Source of the DNA: Microbacteriaceae bacterium
GTDB taxonomy: Bacteria; Actinomycetota; Actinomycetes; Actinomycetales; Microbacteriaceae
Assembly (NCBI GenBank): GCA_024639935.1
Contig: JAHEFZ010000005.1
Coordinates: 1-64,000, forward strand
Length of the DNA stretch: 64,000 bases
Direction: 5' to 3'
The first letter of the stretch is position 1. Each line of letters starts with the position of its first letter. Under the pieces are notes generated by a model. It was not told the DNA's origin and did not search any database. It saw only the letters and a list, made by a program, of their open reading frames with translations. The translations under genes were made by a program, and so were the position numbers. Below, one piece after another: positions 15,701 through 23,659 of the stretch.

Positions 15701-16900
15701 TTATCCGATCAATTCGTTGCGAACAAATTCAAGTTCCCGACTGACGTACTCGATAATGTCGCCGGTTTTCAGCTCTGGAGGCAATACATCCCACGTGTAG
15801 GTTTCGATTTCCAAGTGATCCGATAAAGGAGTTTCCCGGTGCATTGCCAGTGCTTCTTGGACGCCGAATCGAGTCGTCCGAAATGGGCCGAGTTCCTCGA
15901 GGAACACCGGCACGTGAAAATGTGTGCGCATCTCACTGGGTACTGGATTCGCCTCATAGGCGTCGAGCGCTTCGCCGAGGTTCAAAAACTTGGTGATCGT
16001 GCCGCCTTGCTTGAGCGATGTCTGGCTGAGATAGATCGTGTCCGTGAAACGCCTGAGTGCGGCGATCTTGTCGTGCGTGAGTTCCTCAACCCAGAGCGAT
16101 GATGCTTCCTGAAGTTTAAAGATTGGGATACCGGCGTCAACTATTTTGTTGAGAGAGTCGGTGATGTTCTCGAAACCGACCGACTGGTGCCCGATATCAA
16201 AAACAATTCCCAGATATCGCCGAACAGCGCCTTCAGCTTCACTCAAGGGAATGTTGGCGACTTCGGCGAGTTCGCTGATGCCGGCGCGCGAATAGATTCG
16301 ATTCGTGAACCACTCGATTGTTTCGTCGGTGGTTTCGAGATAACACGCGGGCTCGGGTTCGATCGCAAGTTTGACTCGGCGCCCCGTGCGTTCTTCGAGA
16401 TTGCGCAAATGAGCCACCACCCGAAAAGCATTGCGCGTGAACTTAGCGATGTACGGTTCTCCTGCAACATTTGGCTTGAACGCAAGAGGCGCAGTCTGAA
16501 TTGAAGGATTCACATCAGCCGGCGAAATCTCCGCCAGAATGTCGGCAATCGAATTGGTGTAGTTGACGCGGTCATCGGTGGTCCAGTCCGGTTCGTAGAC
16601 CCGTTCCATCACCACTTCGCCCTTGAACGGACCGTAGGGAAAGGCATTCACTGTGTAGACATACAAGTCTTCCTTCGCCAGGAACTCGGCTAAGGACGCA
16701 CGCTCGTCAGGGTTTTCCGTCAGCGCTTTCGCTGACGAAGCAGATATTCGCAGGGAAACCGCGAAGGGTTCGTTCGGCGAGATCCGCTTTTTGACCTGTG
16801 GGACGAACTCGCGGAGGCTTGCGTTCATTTCAGACCATGTGTCGCCAAGGTGCACCAGGGTCGAATAACCGAGGTGGCCCAAGCCGTTGTTGAGTTTCAT
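15701..16900 (-). CDS. EboE-like TIM-barrel protein (xylose isomerase-like fold)
   Basis: A 399-residue protein. The N-terminus GHLGYSTLVHLGDTW and later segments (FAVSLRISASSAKALT, VYTVNAFPYGPFKG, ERVYEPDWTTDDRVNYT, KLAIEPEPACYLETTDETIEWF) fit my recollection of the family annotated as metabolite traffic protein EboE. That family belongs to the ebo/edb clusters of cyanobacteria and other bacteria, and its biochemistry is not firmly known. Glu, His and Asp residues in EPEPACYLE and VFDIGHQSV could bind metal as in sugar isomerases and epimerases. ATG 16900 gives the family length; the track start 17230 would run into the divergent regulator. Other ebo genes are absent. A sugar-phosphate isomerase-like role is an inference. 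Confidence 0.6.
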   Translation of the reverse strand: MKLNNGLGHLGYSTLVHLGDTWSEMNASLREFVPQVKKRISPNEPFAVSLRISASSAKALTENPDERASLAEFLAKEDLYVYTVNAFPYGPFKGEVVMERVYEPDWTTDDRVNYTNSIADILAEISPADVNPSIQTAPLAFKPNVAGEPYIAKFTRNAFRVVAHLRNLEERTGRRVKLAIEPEPACYLETTDETIEWFTNRIYSRAGISELAEVANIPLSEAEGAVRRYLGIVFDIGHQSVGFENITDSLNKIVDAGIPIFKLQEASSLWVEELTHDKIAALRRFTDTIYLSQTSLKQGGTITKFLNLGEALDAYEANPVPSEMRTHFHVPVFLEELGPFRTTRFGVQEALAMHRETPLSDHLEIETYTWDVLPPELKTGDIIEYVSRELEFVRNELIG

Positions 16901-17076
16901 GAAGCCCTTCCGCGCTGTCGTTAAAGCCAGTTTATGTGCAGTTTGACTTAACACGAAGCGTGAATTTGACCACTTTTTGCCGATTTCATAAAGAATCAAT
17001 GAAAAAGAAGGAACGATTCTGTAAGGTGATGGTAAACCACCTGGTTGTCGGGTGCCAGCGCAAAAGAGGGGACGCG
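16901..17076. promoter_or_regulatory. Divergent control region between EboE-like gene and XRE-cupin regulator
   Basis: The 176 bases contain a perfect AACCA-CC-TGGTT inverted repeat (17035-17046) and a GACTTAACAC element near 16948-16957 that resembles the half-site in the SDR operator. Both could be targets of the adjacent XRE-cupin regulator, which would make it autoregulated. AT-rich stretches around 16980-17010 may contain promoters in either direction. Confidence 0.35.
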
Positions 17077-17799
17077 ATGCATTTCGCAATCGGTGAAGAG
17101 CTGCGTAGAGTCCGCCTGTCGCGCAAATTGAGCTTAAGAAACGTCGCATCGGCAGTCGGAGTTTCCGCCAGCCTCCTCTCCCAGGTTGAGACGGGCAAAA
17201 CTCAGCCATCGGTGTCCACACTCTACGCACTGGTCAATCATCTAGGGGTGTCGCTCGATGGGCTGATGAAGGGCATTAGCCAATCCGAGGACAAAACGTT
17301 AGACGGCTCTGATTACGAAGATGGGCACCACGGAATCGTCCAGCGACGAAGCGAGAATCCCCTGATTGAAATGGAAAACGGAGTGGTGTGGGAGCGTTTG
17401 GCTGACGGTGGGCGTGATGACGCCGACCCGCTGATGGTGACCTACGAACCGGGAAGTTCTAGTTCGGTTGAAGGCAAAATGATGCGCCATGATGCCCTCG
17501 AGTACGGACTGATAATCGAAGGCACCTTGACCCTTCGAATCGAAAACGAAGTGCACGAGATTTATCCAGGTGACTCATTTAGCTTCGACGCAAATCGTTT
17601 GCACATGTTCGAAAACAATTCGGCGAAACCTGCACGAGGAATCTGGTTTGTCATTGGCAGTAAACACGCCGAAAGTGCCGACCTGAGTAACCTCGGTCCG
17701 GCAAAATCTACGGCACCGTCACTGCCCGCGAAATCTGCTGTCGATGTCCTCAATGCGATGGGTGACGCGAAAACCCGCAAGCTGAAAGGCCGGGGCTAA
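17077..17799 (+). CDS. XRE family transcriptional regulator with C-terminal cupin domain
   Basis: A 240-residue protein. Residues 1-65 are a helix-turn-helix of the XRE/Cro type (LRRVRLSRKLSLRNVASAVGVSASLLSQVETGKTQPS). A cupin domain follows (ALEYGLIIEGTLTLRI, YPGDSFSFDANRLHMFEN) and would bind a small effector or metal. The start was set at ATG 17077, which follows AGAGGGG and directly precedes the HTH; the track start 16936 adds an unrelated leader. It is divergent from the EboE-like operon and converges on the E2 gene, so it is a candidate local regulator of this catabolic region. The effector is probably a pathway metabolite. Confidence 0.8.
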   Translation: MHFAIGEELRRVRLSRKLSLRNVASAVGVSASLLSQVETGKTQPSVSTLYALVNHLGVSLDGLMKGISQSEDKTLDGSDYEDGHHGIVQRRSENPLIEMENGVVWERLADGGRDDADPLMVTYEPGSSSSVEGKMMRHDALEYGLIIEGTLTLRIENEVHEIYPGDSFSFDANRLHMFENNSAKPARGIWFVIGSKHAESADLSNLGPAKSTAPSLPAKSAVDVLNAMGDAKTRKLKGRG

Positions 17800-17812
17800 T
17801 AATCCCTTCGAG

Positions 17813-19075
17813 CTAAACCAACATGCTGAGCGGATTTTCGATTCGCGTCACGAACGCCGCCAACCACTGGGCTGCCAAAGCACCGTCTACCGCGCGATGG
17901 TCCGCGGAAAGCGTTACCGTCATCACGTTCGCAATAACGATCTGACCGTCGACGACAATCGCACGCGGTGACGCTGCTCCCACGGCCAGAATTCCGGATT
18001 GAGGCGGATTCAAAATTGCGCTGAATTCCTTCGTACCAAACATTCCTAAATTGCTGACCGCAAAACTTCCGCCGTCAAGTTCTTCTTGACGCAGTTTGCC
18101 TGCGCGCGCGCGCGACGCCATTTCCGAAATTTCTTGGCTCAGGTTGCTGAGTGAGCGTTTTTCGACGCCGCGAATCACCGGCGTGAACAAGCCGCCTTCG
18201 GTGGTGACTGCAACAGCTATGTCGGCCGACTCGTACTTGTACATCGCCTCGGCGTTCCACACCACGTTCGAGTCAGGAACATCCATCAGCGCGCTGGCGA
18301 CCGCCTTCACCACGAAGTCATTGACCGAAATCTTGACGGACGAGGACTGATTAATGCTCGCGCGAAGTTCGAGCAATGCGTCGACTTTACAGTCGGCGGT
18401 TACATAAAAGTGAGGAACCGTAGACTTGCTCTCGGTCAAGCGGCGTGCAATCGCTCGACGCATCCCGGTGTGCGGAACGGTCGAATAACTGCTCGAGTGC
18501 TCTTGTGTCGCAAGTTCCGAACTCGACGAGAGGGATGGCGTGTCCGATGACATCGTGCCTGCGCCGCTCTTTGCGAAACTCTCGAGATCCCGCCGAACAA
18601 CGCGCCCAAGGGGGCCCGTTCCCGAAACGCGTGACAATTCGATGCCCCGTTCCCGAGCCAACTTGCGAACTATCGGGCTCACGAACTGCCGAGACCCCTC
18701 CGGTGTTTCGGCAACTTCGGCTTCGGCCCGAACCGGTGCATCCACGGGCGACGAAGTAGTTTCCTCGACGGTGCCCACAGCGTAAACCGTGGATGTCGTG
18801 GTGCCCAGCAGCGCATCACCTACAGAGCCGTCTTCGCCAGCGCTCAGAACGATCATGATGGGGGCGCCGACGTCAACCGACGCACCGTCGGCAACAAGAA
18901 TCTTGTACACGGTGCCTTCGGCATCGCACGCGAAATCTACGACAGCCTTCTCTGTTTCGATATCGGCAATGATGTCGCCGACTTTGACGGATGCACCGAC
19001 CTCGACATGCCATTTCGACAGAACGATCTCGGTTGCACCGGCGGCGACCTCTGGCATCGTGATGAGAGTAGCCAT
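17813..19075 (-). CDS. 2-oxo acid (or acetoin) dehydrogenase complex E2, dihydrolipoamide acyltransferase
   Basis: A 420-residue protein with three regions. The lipoyl domain has its Lys in DIETEKAVVDF. A peripheral subunit-binding domain (VSPIVRKLARERGIELSRVSGTGPLGRV) lies after an Ala/Thr/Ser-rich linker. The catalytic domain ends with SADHRAVDGALAAQW, which contains the HxxxDG acyltransfer motif. It passes an acyl group from the E1-bound intermediate to CoA. Its ATG overlaps the stop of the E1 gene by one base, so E1 and E2 are coupled. No E3 (dihydrolipoyl dehydrogenase) gene is here; the organism would use one encoded elsewhere. Substrate could be pyruvate, 2-oxobutyrate, a branched oxo acid or acetoin. 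Confidence 0.85.
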   Translation of the reverse strand: MATLITMPEVAAGATEIVLSKWHVEVGASVKVGDIIADIETEKAVVDFACDAEGTVYKILVADGASVDVGAPIMIVLSAGEDGSVGDALLGTTTSTVYAVGTVEETTSSPVDAPVRAEAEVAETPEGSRQFVSPIVRKLARERGIELSRVSGTGPLGRVVRRDLESFAKSGAGTMSSDTPSLSSSSELATQEHSSSYSTVPHTGMRRAIARRLTESKSTVPHFYVTADCKVDALLELRASINQSSSVKISVNDFVVKAVASALMDVPDSNVVWNAEAMYKYESADIAVAVTTEGGLFTPVIRGVEKRSLSNLSQEISEMASRARAGKLRQEELDGGSFAVSNLGMFGTKEFSAILNPPQSGILAVGAASPRAIVVDGQIVIANVMTVTLSADHRAVDGALAAQWLAAFVTRIENPLSMLV

Positions 19076-21264
19076 CAGTTCTTTCCAAATCCCAGAGCCG
19101 CGTTTTTGAGGCCAACGACAACTTCTTCGGTTCGTGCGATTGCCGCGCGTTCAAGCACCTTTGAGATGCTCGGTGACGCTTCGCCACCGTGCACACGCTG
19201 CACCGGCTGATCAAGATAGTCAAAGTAACGGCGTTGGATTTCATCGGCCAGCCAGCTGCCGTAACTCGTTCCCTGCGCACCTTGCTCGACAATCATCACT
19301 GCATTTGTCTTTTTGATGCTGGTTTCGATTGTCGTCCAGTCAATGCTTGCGCGGTCAAGCCAGCGAAGGTCGATGACTTCGGCGTCAATTCCGGTTTGTT
19401 CGACGGCTTCCAGCGAGTGGCGCACCATTGAAAGATAGGTCAGTACCGTCAGGTCGTTCCCGGCACGCTTCACGGCAGCCTTTCCAAACGGTATCTGGTA
19501 ATCGAAATCACCGACGGCAATTTCACCCGTTGAGGCGTAAAGATCGACGTGCTCGATGACGAGTACCGGATCGTTGAGTGCCAGTGCGGCATTCATGAGG
19601 CCGATGTAGTCAAAAGGATTCGATGGCGCAACTATGCGCCATCCTGGTGCGGTTGCGAAAATGCCCGCCGGGTCCATGAGGTGTTGGGACCCATACCCAG
19701 AGCCCATGGCAACCTTGGTGCGAATTACGACGGGAACCGACGCATCCCCACCAAACATGTGCCGTGCCTTGCCGATTTGGTTGAAGACCTGGTCAGCCGC
19801 CACCCACATGAAGTCCGGGTACATGAATTCGATCACGGGCCGGAAGCGGCCGTCGAGCCCCATTCCACCGCCAAGGCCCGCGAATGCGTTCTCGCTAATC
19901 GGTGTTCCCAGAACTCGATCGGGATATTTCTCGACAAGCCCTTTCGTTGCGCCGTTCGTTCCACCCTTGAGGCGGTGGATGTCTTCACCGAGTACCACGA
20001 TGCGCGAATCCGTTTCCATGCGACGATCCATGACCGCCGCAACCGCATCAACGAAACGTACTTCTTCCTTTTCGCCTGTGTGCGAAGAAAATTCCTCGGT
20101 TCGAACGCCACTCAATTCCGACGCGTCGCCACGAACTCCCACGTTGACGAAGTCGGGGCTCGGCCACAGATCGACACGAATTCGCCGAGAACCGGGCTTG
20201 CCTTCAGGGTCTGGCTCGAGTAATTCACTCACGGCCAGTTCCATTGCGGACTGCGCCTGTGCTCGAACGTTGTCGACTTCGACTTGGTCGATCAATCCGA
20301 GGGCCATCATCTCGTTGGCAACACGCGTGAGGGGATCGCGTCCGCGCCACTCTTCTTCCTCGTCCTTTGGTCGGTATCCGAATGCGCTACCCGGGAACGG
20401 GCCGTTCTGGTGGAAGAACCGATAAACCTCTGCCTCAATGACCGCCGGGCCGTTGCCCGCACGAGTGTGTTCTTCGATTTCTTTCATCGCAAGGTAAACC
20501 GCGAGTGGGTCCATGCCGTCCACCCGCCAGCTGGGAATTCCGAATCCGGTTCCCCGACCAGAGAGGCGTTCTTCCGCCGTCACTTCCGAAACGTGCGTGG
20601 ACACCGCGTAAAGGTTGTTCTCGATGAAAAACACCAGCGGAATATCCCACGCGGCGGTGAGGTTCATCGTTTCAAGCACTGACCCGATGTTGACAGCGCC
20701 GTCGCCGAAGTAACTCACGGTCAGATCGCTGGTACCCGAGTGCAGCTGTGCCCAGGCATTACCTGCGCCGAGTGGAACACCGCCACCAACAATCGCGTTG
20801 GTTCCCAAGGCGCCCGCTTCTTTCCATTGCAAGTGCATTGAGCCGCCGCGTCCGCGACAATATCCTTGCGCCAAACCCAAGATTTCCGCGAGTGTTCGTT
20901 GAAGTACCTCTTGAATCGGTTCGCTCACCAGATTGGTAACGTCCAGACCGTCCGGCGAGACAAATCCAATCGCCTTCGCCAAGAATTGGTGGTGCCCGCG
21001 GTGAGAACCGTTCACTGCGTCCGTCCCACGTAGTCCAATAATCGAACCGACCGCGCCACCCTCTTGGCCAATACTCGAGTGTGCGGGGCCGTGGACGAGA
21101 CCCTCGCCAGCTAGTTGCAGAACTGTCTCTTCGAAGGCCCGAATGAGGTGGAGTTGACCCAGCATGGTTTCAAGCAGGTGCGGGTCGGCGTTTCGCCAGT
21201 CTTCCGGTGTGGTGCGAAGCTCCACCCAGGCTTCTTTCGGGGAAAGCTGAATTTTCTCGGTCAT
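19075..21264 (-). CDS. Fused E1 alpha-beta subunit of a 2-oxo acid or acetoin dehydrogenase
   Basis: A 729-residue thiamine-diphosphate enzyme. The N-terminal half is E1-alpha (GPAHSSIGQEGGAVG, GRGGSMHL, and the ThDP motif GDGAVNIGSVLETMNLTAAW...NN). From about residue 400 the C-terminal half is E1-beta (VLGEDIHRLKGGTNGATKGL, GTPISENAFAGLGGGMGLDG, VEQGAQGTSYGSWLADEI). In many bacteria these are two proteins; here one chain carries both. The start was set at ATG 21264, six bases after GGAG; the longer ORF has an unlike leader. The enzyme decarboxylates an oxo acid, or cleaves acetoin, and acylates the lipoyl arm of E2. Nearby ACC deaminase would make 2-oxobutyrate, and the butanediol-type dehydrogenases would make a ketol; either is a possible substrate. 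Confidence 0.85.
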   Translation of the reverse strand: MTEKIQLSPKEAWVELRTTPEDWRNADPHLLETMLGQLHLIRAFEETVLQLAGEGLVHGPAHSSIGQEGGAVGSIIGLRGTDAVNGSHRGHHQFLAKAIGFVSPDGLDVTNLVSEPIQEVLQRTLAEILGLAQGYCRGRGGSMHLQWKEAGALGTNAIVGGGVPLGAGNAWAQLHSGTSDLTVSYFGDGAVNIGSVLETMNLTAAWDIPLVFFIENNLYAVSTHVSEVTAEERLSGRGTGFGIPSWRVDGMDPLAVYLAMKEIEEHTRAGNGPAVIEAEVYRFFHQNGPFPGSAFGYRPKDEEEEWRGRDPLTRVANEMMALGLIDQVEVDNVRAQAQSAMELAVSELLEPDPEGKPGSRRIRVDLWPSPDFVNVGVRGDASELSGVRTEEFSSHTGEKEEVRFVDAVAAVMDRRMETDSRIVVLGEDIHRLKGGTNGATKGLVEKYPDRVLGTPISENAFAGLGGGMGLDGRFRPVIEFMYPDFMWVAADQVFNQIGKARHMFGGDASVPVVIRTKVAMGSGYGSQHLMDPAGIFATAPGWRIVAPSNPFDYIGLMNAALALNDPVLVIEHVDLYASTGEIAVGDFDYQIPFGKAAVKRAGNDLTVLTYLSMVRHSLEAVEQTGIDAEVIDLRWLDRASIDWTTIETSIKKTNAVMIVEQGAQGTSYGSWLADEIQRRYFDYLDQPVQRVHGGEASPSISKVLERAAIARTEEVVVGLKNAALGFGKN

Positions 21265-21417
21265 CGTTGACTCCAATGCGGGATGGACTGCGGCGGGTTT
21301 TGTACTTACCCATAGACTAGCAAAATGTATCCAATTGGCAAACAAAATTGTCGAAATAGGAACAAAATGGCAAATTTTGGGCAAGACTGTATCCATTCAG
21401 CGAATTGAGGAGTCGCC
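21265..21417. promoter_or_regulatory. Divergent control region between E1 and VOC genes with repeat elements
   Basis: This AT-rich 153-base gap holds a perfect inverted repeat CAAAAT-GGCAA-ATTTTG (21363-21379), a palindrome CCAATTGG (about 21331-21338) and two direct copies of TGTATCCA (21326-21333 and 21388-21395). GntR/FadR-type proteins often bind short inverted repeats of this size. The GntR gene at 21927 is the natural candidate, but this is not proven. Confidence 0.45.
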
Positions 21418-21954
21418 ATGAGCTCAGGAATCCCTGGTTTACGGGGCACGGACCACATTGGTTTCACCGTTCCCGATATTGAGGAAGCAACAATCTTCTT
21501 CAGGGACATCATCGGTTGCGAACTTGTTTACGAGCTGGGACCGTTTCACAGCGACGACGACTGGATGGCGGAACATCTCAACGTTCACCCACGCACCGTC
21601 ATGAAACAAATACGCTTCTTTCGCTGCAAATTCGGGTCTAACTTCGAGATCTTCGAATATGTCTCCGCTGACCCCGAGGGGGCACGACCACAGCCTCGCA
21701 ACAGCGACATTGGTGGACATCATCTTTGTTTTTATGTGGACGACATCGATTCGGCCATTGGTTACCTCAAAGAAAACGGAATTCGGGTATTGGGGGAAAA
21801 GACGAATAGTTCCAATGCGAGCCTTGGCCAGCAGTGGGTCTATTTCCTCAGCCCGTGGGGAATGCAATTTGAGTTATGCAGCTTTCCGAACGGCAAAGCG
21901 TACGAGAGCGACGCAAAGGTGATGTTGTGGCATCCAGCCAGCCCAGCACAGTAG
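21418..21954 (+). CDS. VOC (glyoxalase/extradiol dioxygenase fold) family protein
   Basis: A 178-residue protein with the beta-alpha-beta-beta-beta modules of the vicinal oxygen chelate family: GTDHIGFTVPDIEEATIFFRDIIGCELVYE in the first half and HHLCFYVDDIDSAIGYLKENGIRV in the second. Possible metal ligands are the His of TDHIGF, His of GGHHLCFYV and Glu of MQFELCSF. Members isomerise, epimerise or cleave small oxygenated compounds, so it may be an epimerase or lyase of the local pathway. It has GAGGAG before ATG 21418 and overlaps the start of the GntR gene, with which it is likely co-transcribed. Confidence 0.75.
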   Translation: MSSGIPGLRGTDHIGFTVPDIEEATIFFRDIIGCELVYELGPFHSDDDWMAEHLNVHPRTVMKQIRFFRCKFGSNFEIFEYVSADPEGARPQPRNSDIGGHHLCFYVDDIDSAIGYLKENGIRVLGEKTNSSNASLGQQWVYFLSPWGMQFELCSFPNGKAYESDAKVMLWHPASPAQ

Positions 21955-22568
21955 CCGCGGCGCTGCGGGAAGAAATTCTCAACGGAACACTCGCGCCAGG
22001 CGAACGCATAGTTCAGGAAGAAATCGCTGAACGATTTGGTGCGAGCCGGCAACCCGTGCGTGATGCCCTTCGCCTTCTCGAGGGCGACGGGCTCGTCACG
22101 TTGAAGGCCAATTCGGGCGCGTGGGTTTCTCAATTGTCCGAAAGCGAATGCGAAGAAGCGTATCTTGTCCGAGAGAGGCTCGAGCCGCTTCTCCTCTCGC
22201 ACAGTATCCCGAATTTGACGAGCCTCCAGATTGACCGACTCGGGCAGTTAACGGAAGAAATTGAAAAGGCGACCGACACGGAAAGCTTCTTGCGCCTCGA
22301 TCGCGAGTTTCACCTGTTGTCCTACGCAGGTGCCAGCGATGGGATGCTCAAAGAATTTGTAGAACGCATCTGGAACACCACACAGCACTATCGACGTGCT
22401 TTCGCGCAATTGAATGAATTCTCTGATTCCAATGTCACGCACATCGAACACAAACTCATCGTGGATGGAATTGTCCGCAATGATTCGCGTCAAGCAGAAC
22501 TAGCGCTGGAGGGCCATATTCGCCGAACGCGCGTCACGTTGGCCCAACATCGAGAACTATTTAGTTGA
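21927..22568 (+). CDS. GntR family transcriptional regulator (FadR/FCD subfamily)
   Basis: A 213-residue protein if started at GTG 21927, which sits 6 bases after AAAGG and inside the end of the VOC gene. The track start at 21876 adds 17 residues. The N-terminal winged helix reads ALREEILNGTLAPGERIVQEEIAERFGASRQPVRDALRLLEGDGLV. The C-terminal helical FCD domain has Asp and His residues that usually bind metal (LDREFHLLSYAGA, HIEHKLIVDGI). It probably senses an organic acid and controls the VOC/GntR and E1/E2 operons through the repeats at 21.3 kb, and perhaps acdS, toward which it converges. That target assignment is an inference. Confidence 0.8.
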   Translation: MASSQPSTVAAALREEILNGTLAPGERIVQEEIAERFGASRQPVRDALRLLEGDGLVTLKANSGAWVSQLSESECEEAYLVRERLEPLLLSHSIPNLTSLQIDRLGQLTEEIEKATDTESFLRLDREFHLLSYAGASDGMLKEFVERIWNTTQHYRRAFAQLNEFSDSNVTHIEHKLIVDGIVRNDSRQAELALEGHIRRTRVTLAQHRELFS

Positions 22569-22573
22569 TTGAC

Positions 22574-23596
22574 TCAGTAGTCAAAAGCAGACGTGTACCC
22601 GTTAATTGCAGGTTGACCACCAAGGTGCGCATAGAGAACCTGGCTCCCTTCGGGGAAGAACCCTTCCCGCACCAGGTCAATCATCGCCGCCATTGACTTG
22701 CCTTCATAAACCGGATCGGTGATCATTCCGTCCATCCGTGCCGCAAGTTCGATTGCCTCGATAGTCCGGGGTCCGGCAATTCCATAAATTCCATCGTGCC
22801 AACGGTCAAGGAGGACGATTTCGTCGTCCCGAACCTCACGGCCCAGTTCGATACCGGCTGCGGTTCGACGCGCGATTCGCGCGATTTGCTCTCGAGTCTT
22901 TTCCACCGTTGCTGACGCGTCGATTCCGAGAACCGATTGTGCCCGGTTTGAATGGGCAAATCCCGCGACCATTCCACCCTGAGTTGACCCGGTCACCGAA
23001 CACACAATCACGTTGTTGAAGGCAAAACCGAGTTCCTTTTCCTGGTCTTCTAGTTCGAACGCCCATCCGGCAAAGCCGTGGCCGCCCAGTTCGTGATCGG
23101 ACGCCCCAGCGGGAATCGGATAGGGCTTGCCGCCACGATCCTCAACGGAGGCGATTGCCTCTTCCCACGACTTACGGAACCCGATGTCAAACCCTGCCGG
23201 GTCGAGTCGGACGTCAGCGCCGAGAATTCGGCTCAACAGAATGTTGCCGGTCTTCTCGTAATTGACTTCGTCCCAGTCGACCCAGTGTTCTTGGACCAAC
23301 ACGGCTCGTAGCCCAAGCTTCGCCGCGACCGCAGCGACCTGACGAGTGTGGTTCGACTGAACGCCACCAATAGACACCAAGGTGTCACATCCCTGGTTGA
23401 TCGCGTCAGCCGCGAGGTATTCCAACTTGCGCGTTTTATTACCACCAAACGCAATACCCGAATTGACGTCCTCTCGCTTTGCCCACAATTCGACCTTGCC
23501 GCCGAGGTGTTCGGTCAGGCGATCGAGGCGGTGAACAGGCGAAGGTCCAAATCGCAGATTGACGCGAGGAGTATTTTCGAGTGCGACACGTGACAT
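22574..23596 (-). CDS. acdS: 1-aminocyclopropane-1-carboxylate (ACC) deaminase
   Basis: A 340-residue PLP enzyme that splits ACC, the plant ethylene precursor, into 2-oxobutyrate and ammonia. It carries [15 protein letters not shown] with the PLP Lys54, [33 protein letters not shown], and DPVYEGKSM. The residues that separate true ACC deaminases from D-cysteine desulfhydrases are present at a constant offset of +3 from the Pseudomonas enzyme: Tyr297, Glu298 and Leu325. The gene converges on the GntR gene with a 5-base gap. Its ATG is preceded by TAGTAT six bases upstream, suggesting a leaderless transcript. The product 2-oxobutyrate could feed the nearby E1/E2 complex. Confidence 0.88.
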   Translation of the reverse strand: MSRVALENTPRVNLRFGPSPVHRLDRLTEHLGGKVELWAKREDVNSGIAFGGNKTRKLEYLAADAINQGCDTLVSIGGVQSNHTRQVAAVAAKLGLRAVLVQEHWVDWDEVNYEKTGNILLSRILGADVRLDPAGFDIGFRKSWEEAIASVEDRGGKPYPIPAGASDHELGGHGFAGWAFELEDQEKELGFAFNNVIVCSVTGSTQGGMVAGFAHSNRAQSVLGIDASATVEKTREQIARIARRTAAGIELGREVRDDEIVLLDRWHDGIYGIAGPRTIEAIELAARMDGMITDPVYEGKSMAAMIDLVREGFFPEGSQVLYAHLGGQPAINGYTSAFDY

Positions 23597-23659
23597 GGGA
23601 TAATACTAACTAGCGACCACGCGCCAGGTTGGTCCCATACGCGGAAAAAGGCGAGGACA

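Noticed and set aside
18100-18118. GC-dinucleotide run in the E2 gene
   Set aside because: It is a short alternating run encoding part of a Ser/Arg/Ala stretch, too short to be a meaningful repeat.
19549-20425. Two long plus-strand ORFs inside the E1 gene
   Set aside because: They are antisense to a clear E1 alpha-beta coding sequence and have no protein-like pattern.
22574-23596. D-cysteine desulfhydrase instead of ACC deaminase
   Set aside because: The Glu and Leu that discriminate ACC deaminase are present at the expected positions (Glu298, Leu325).
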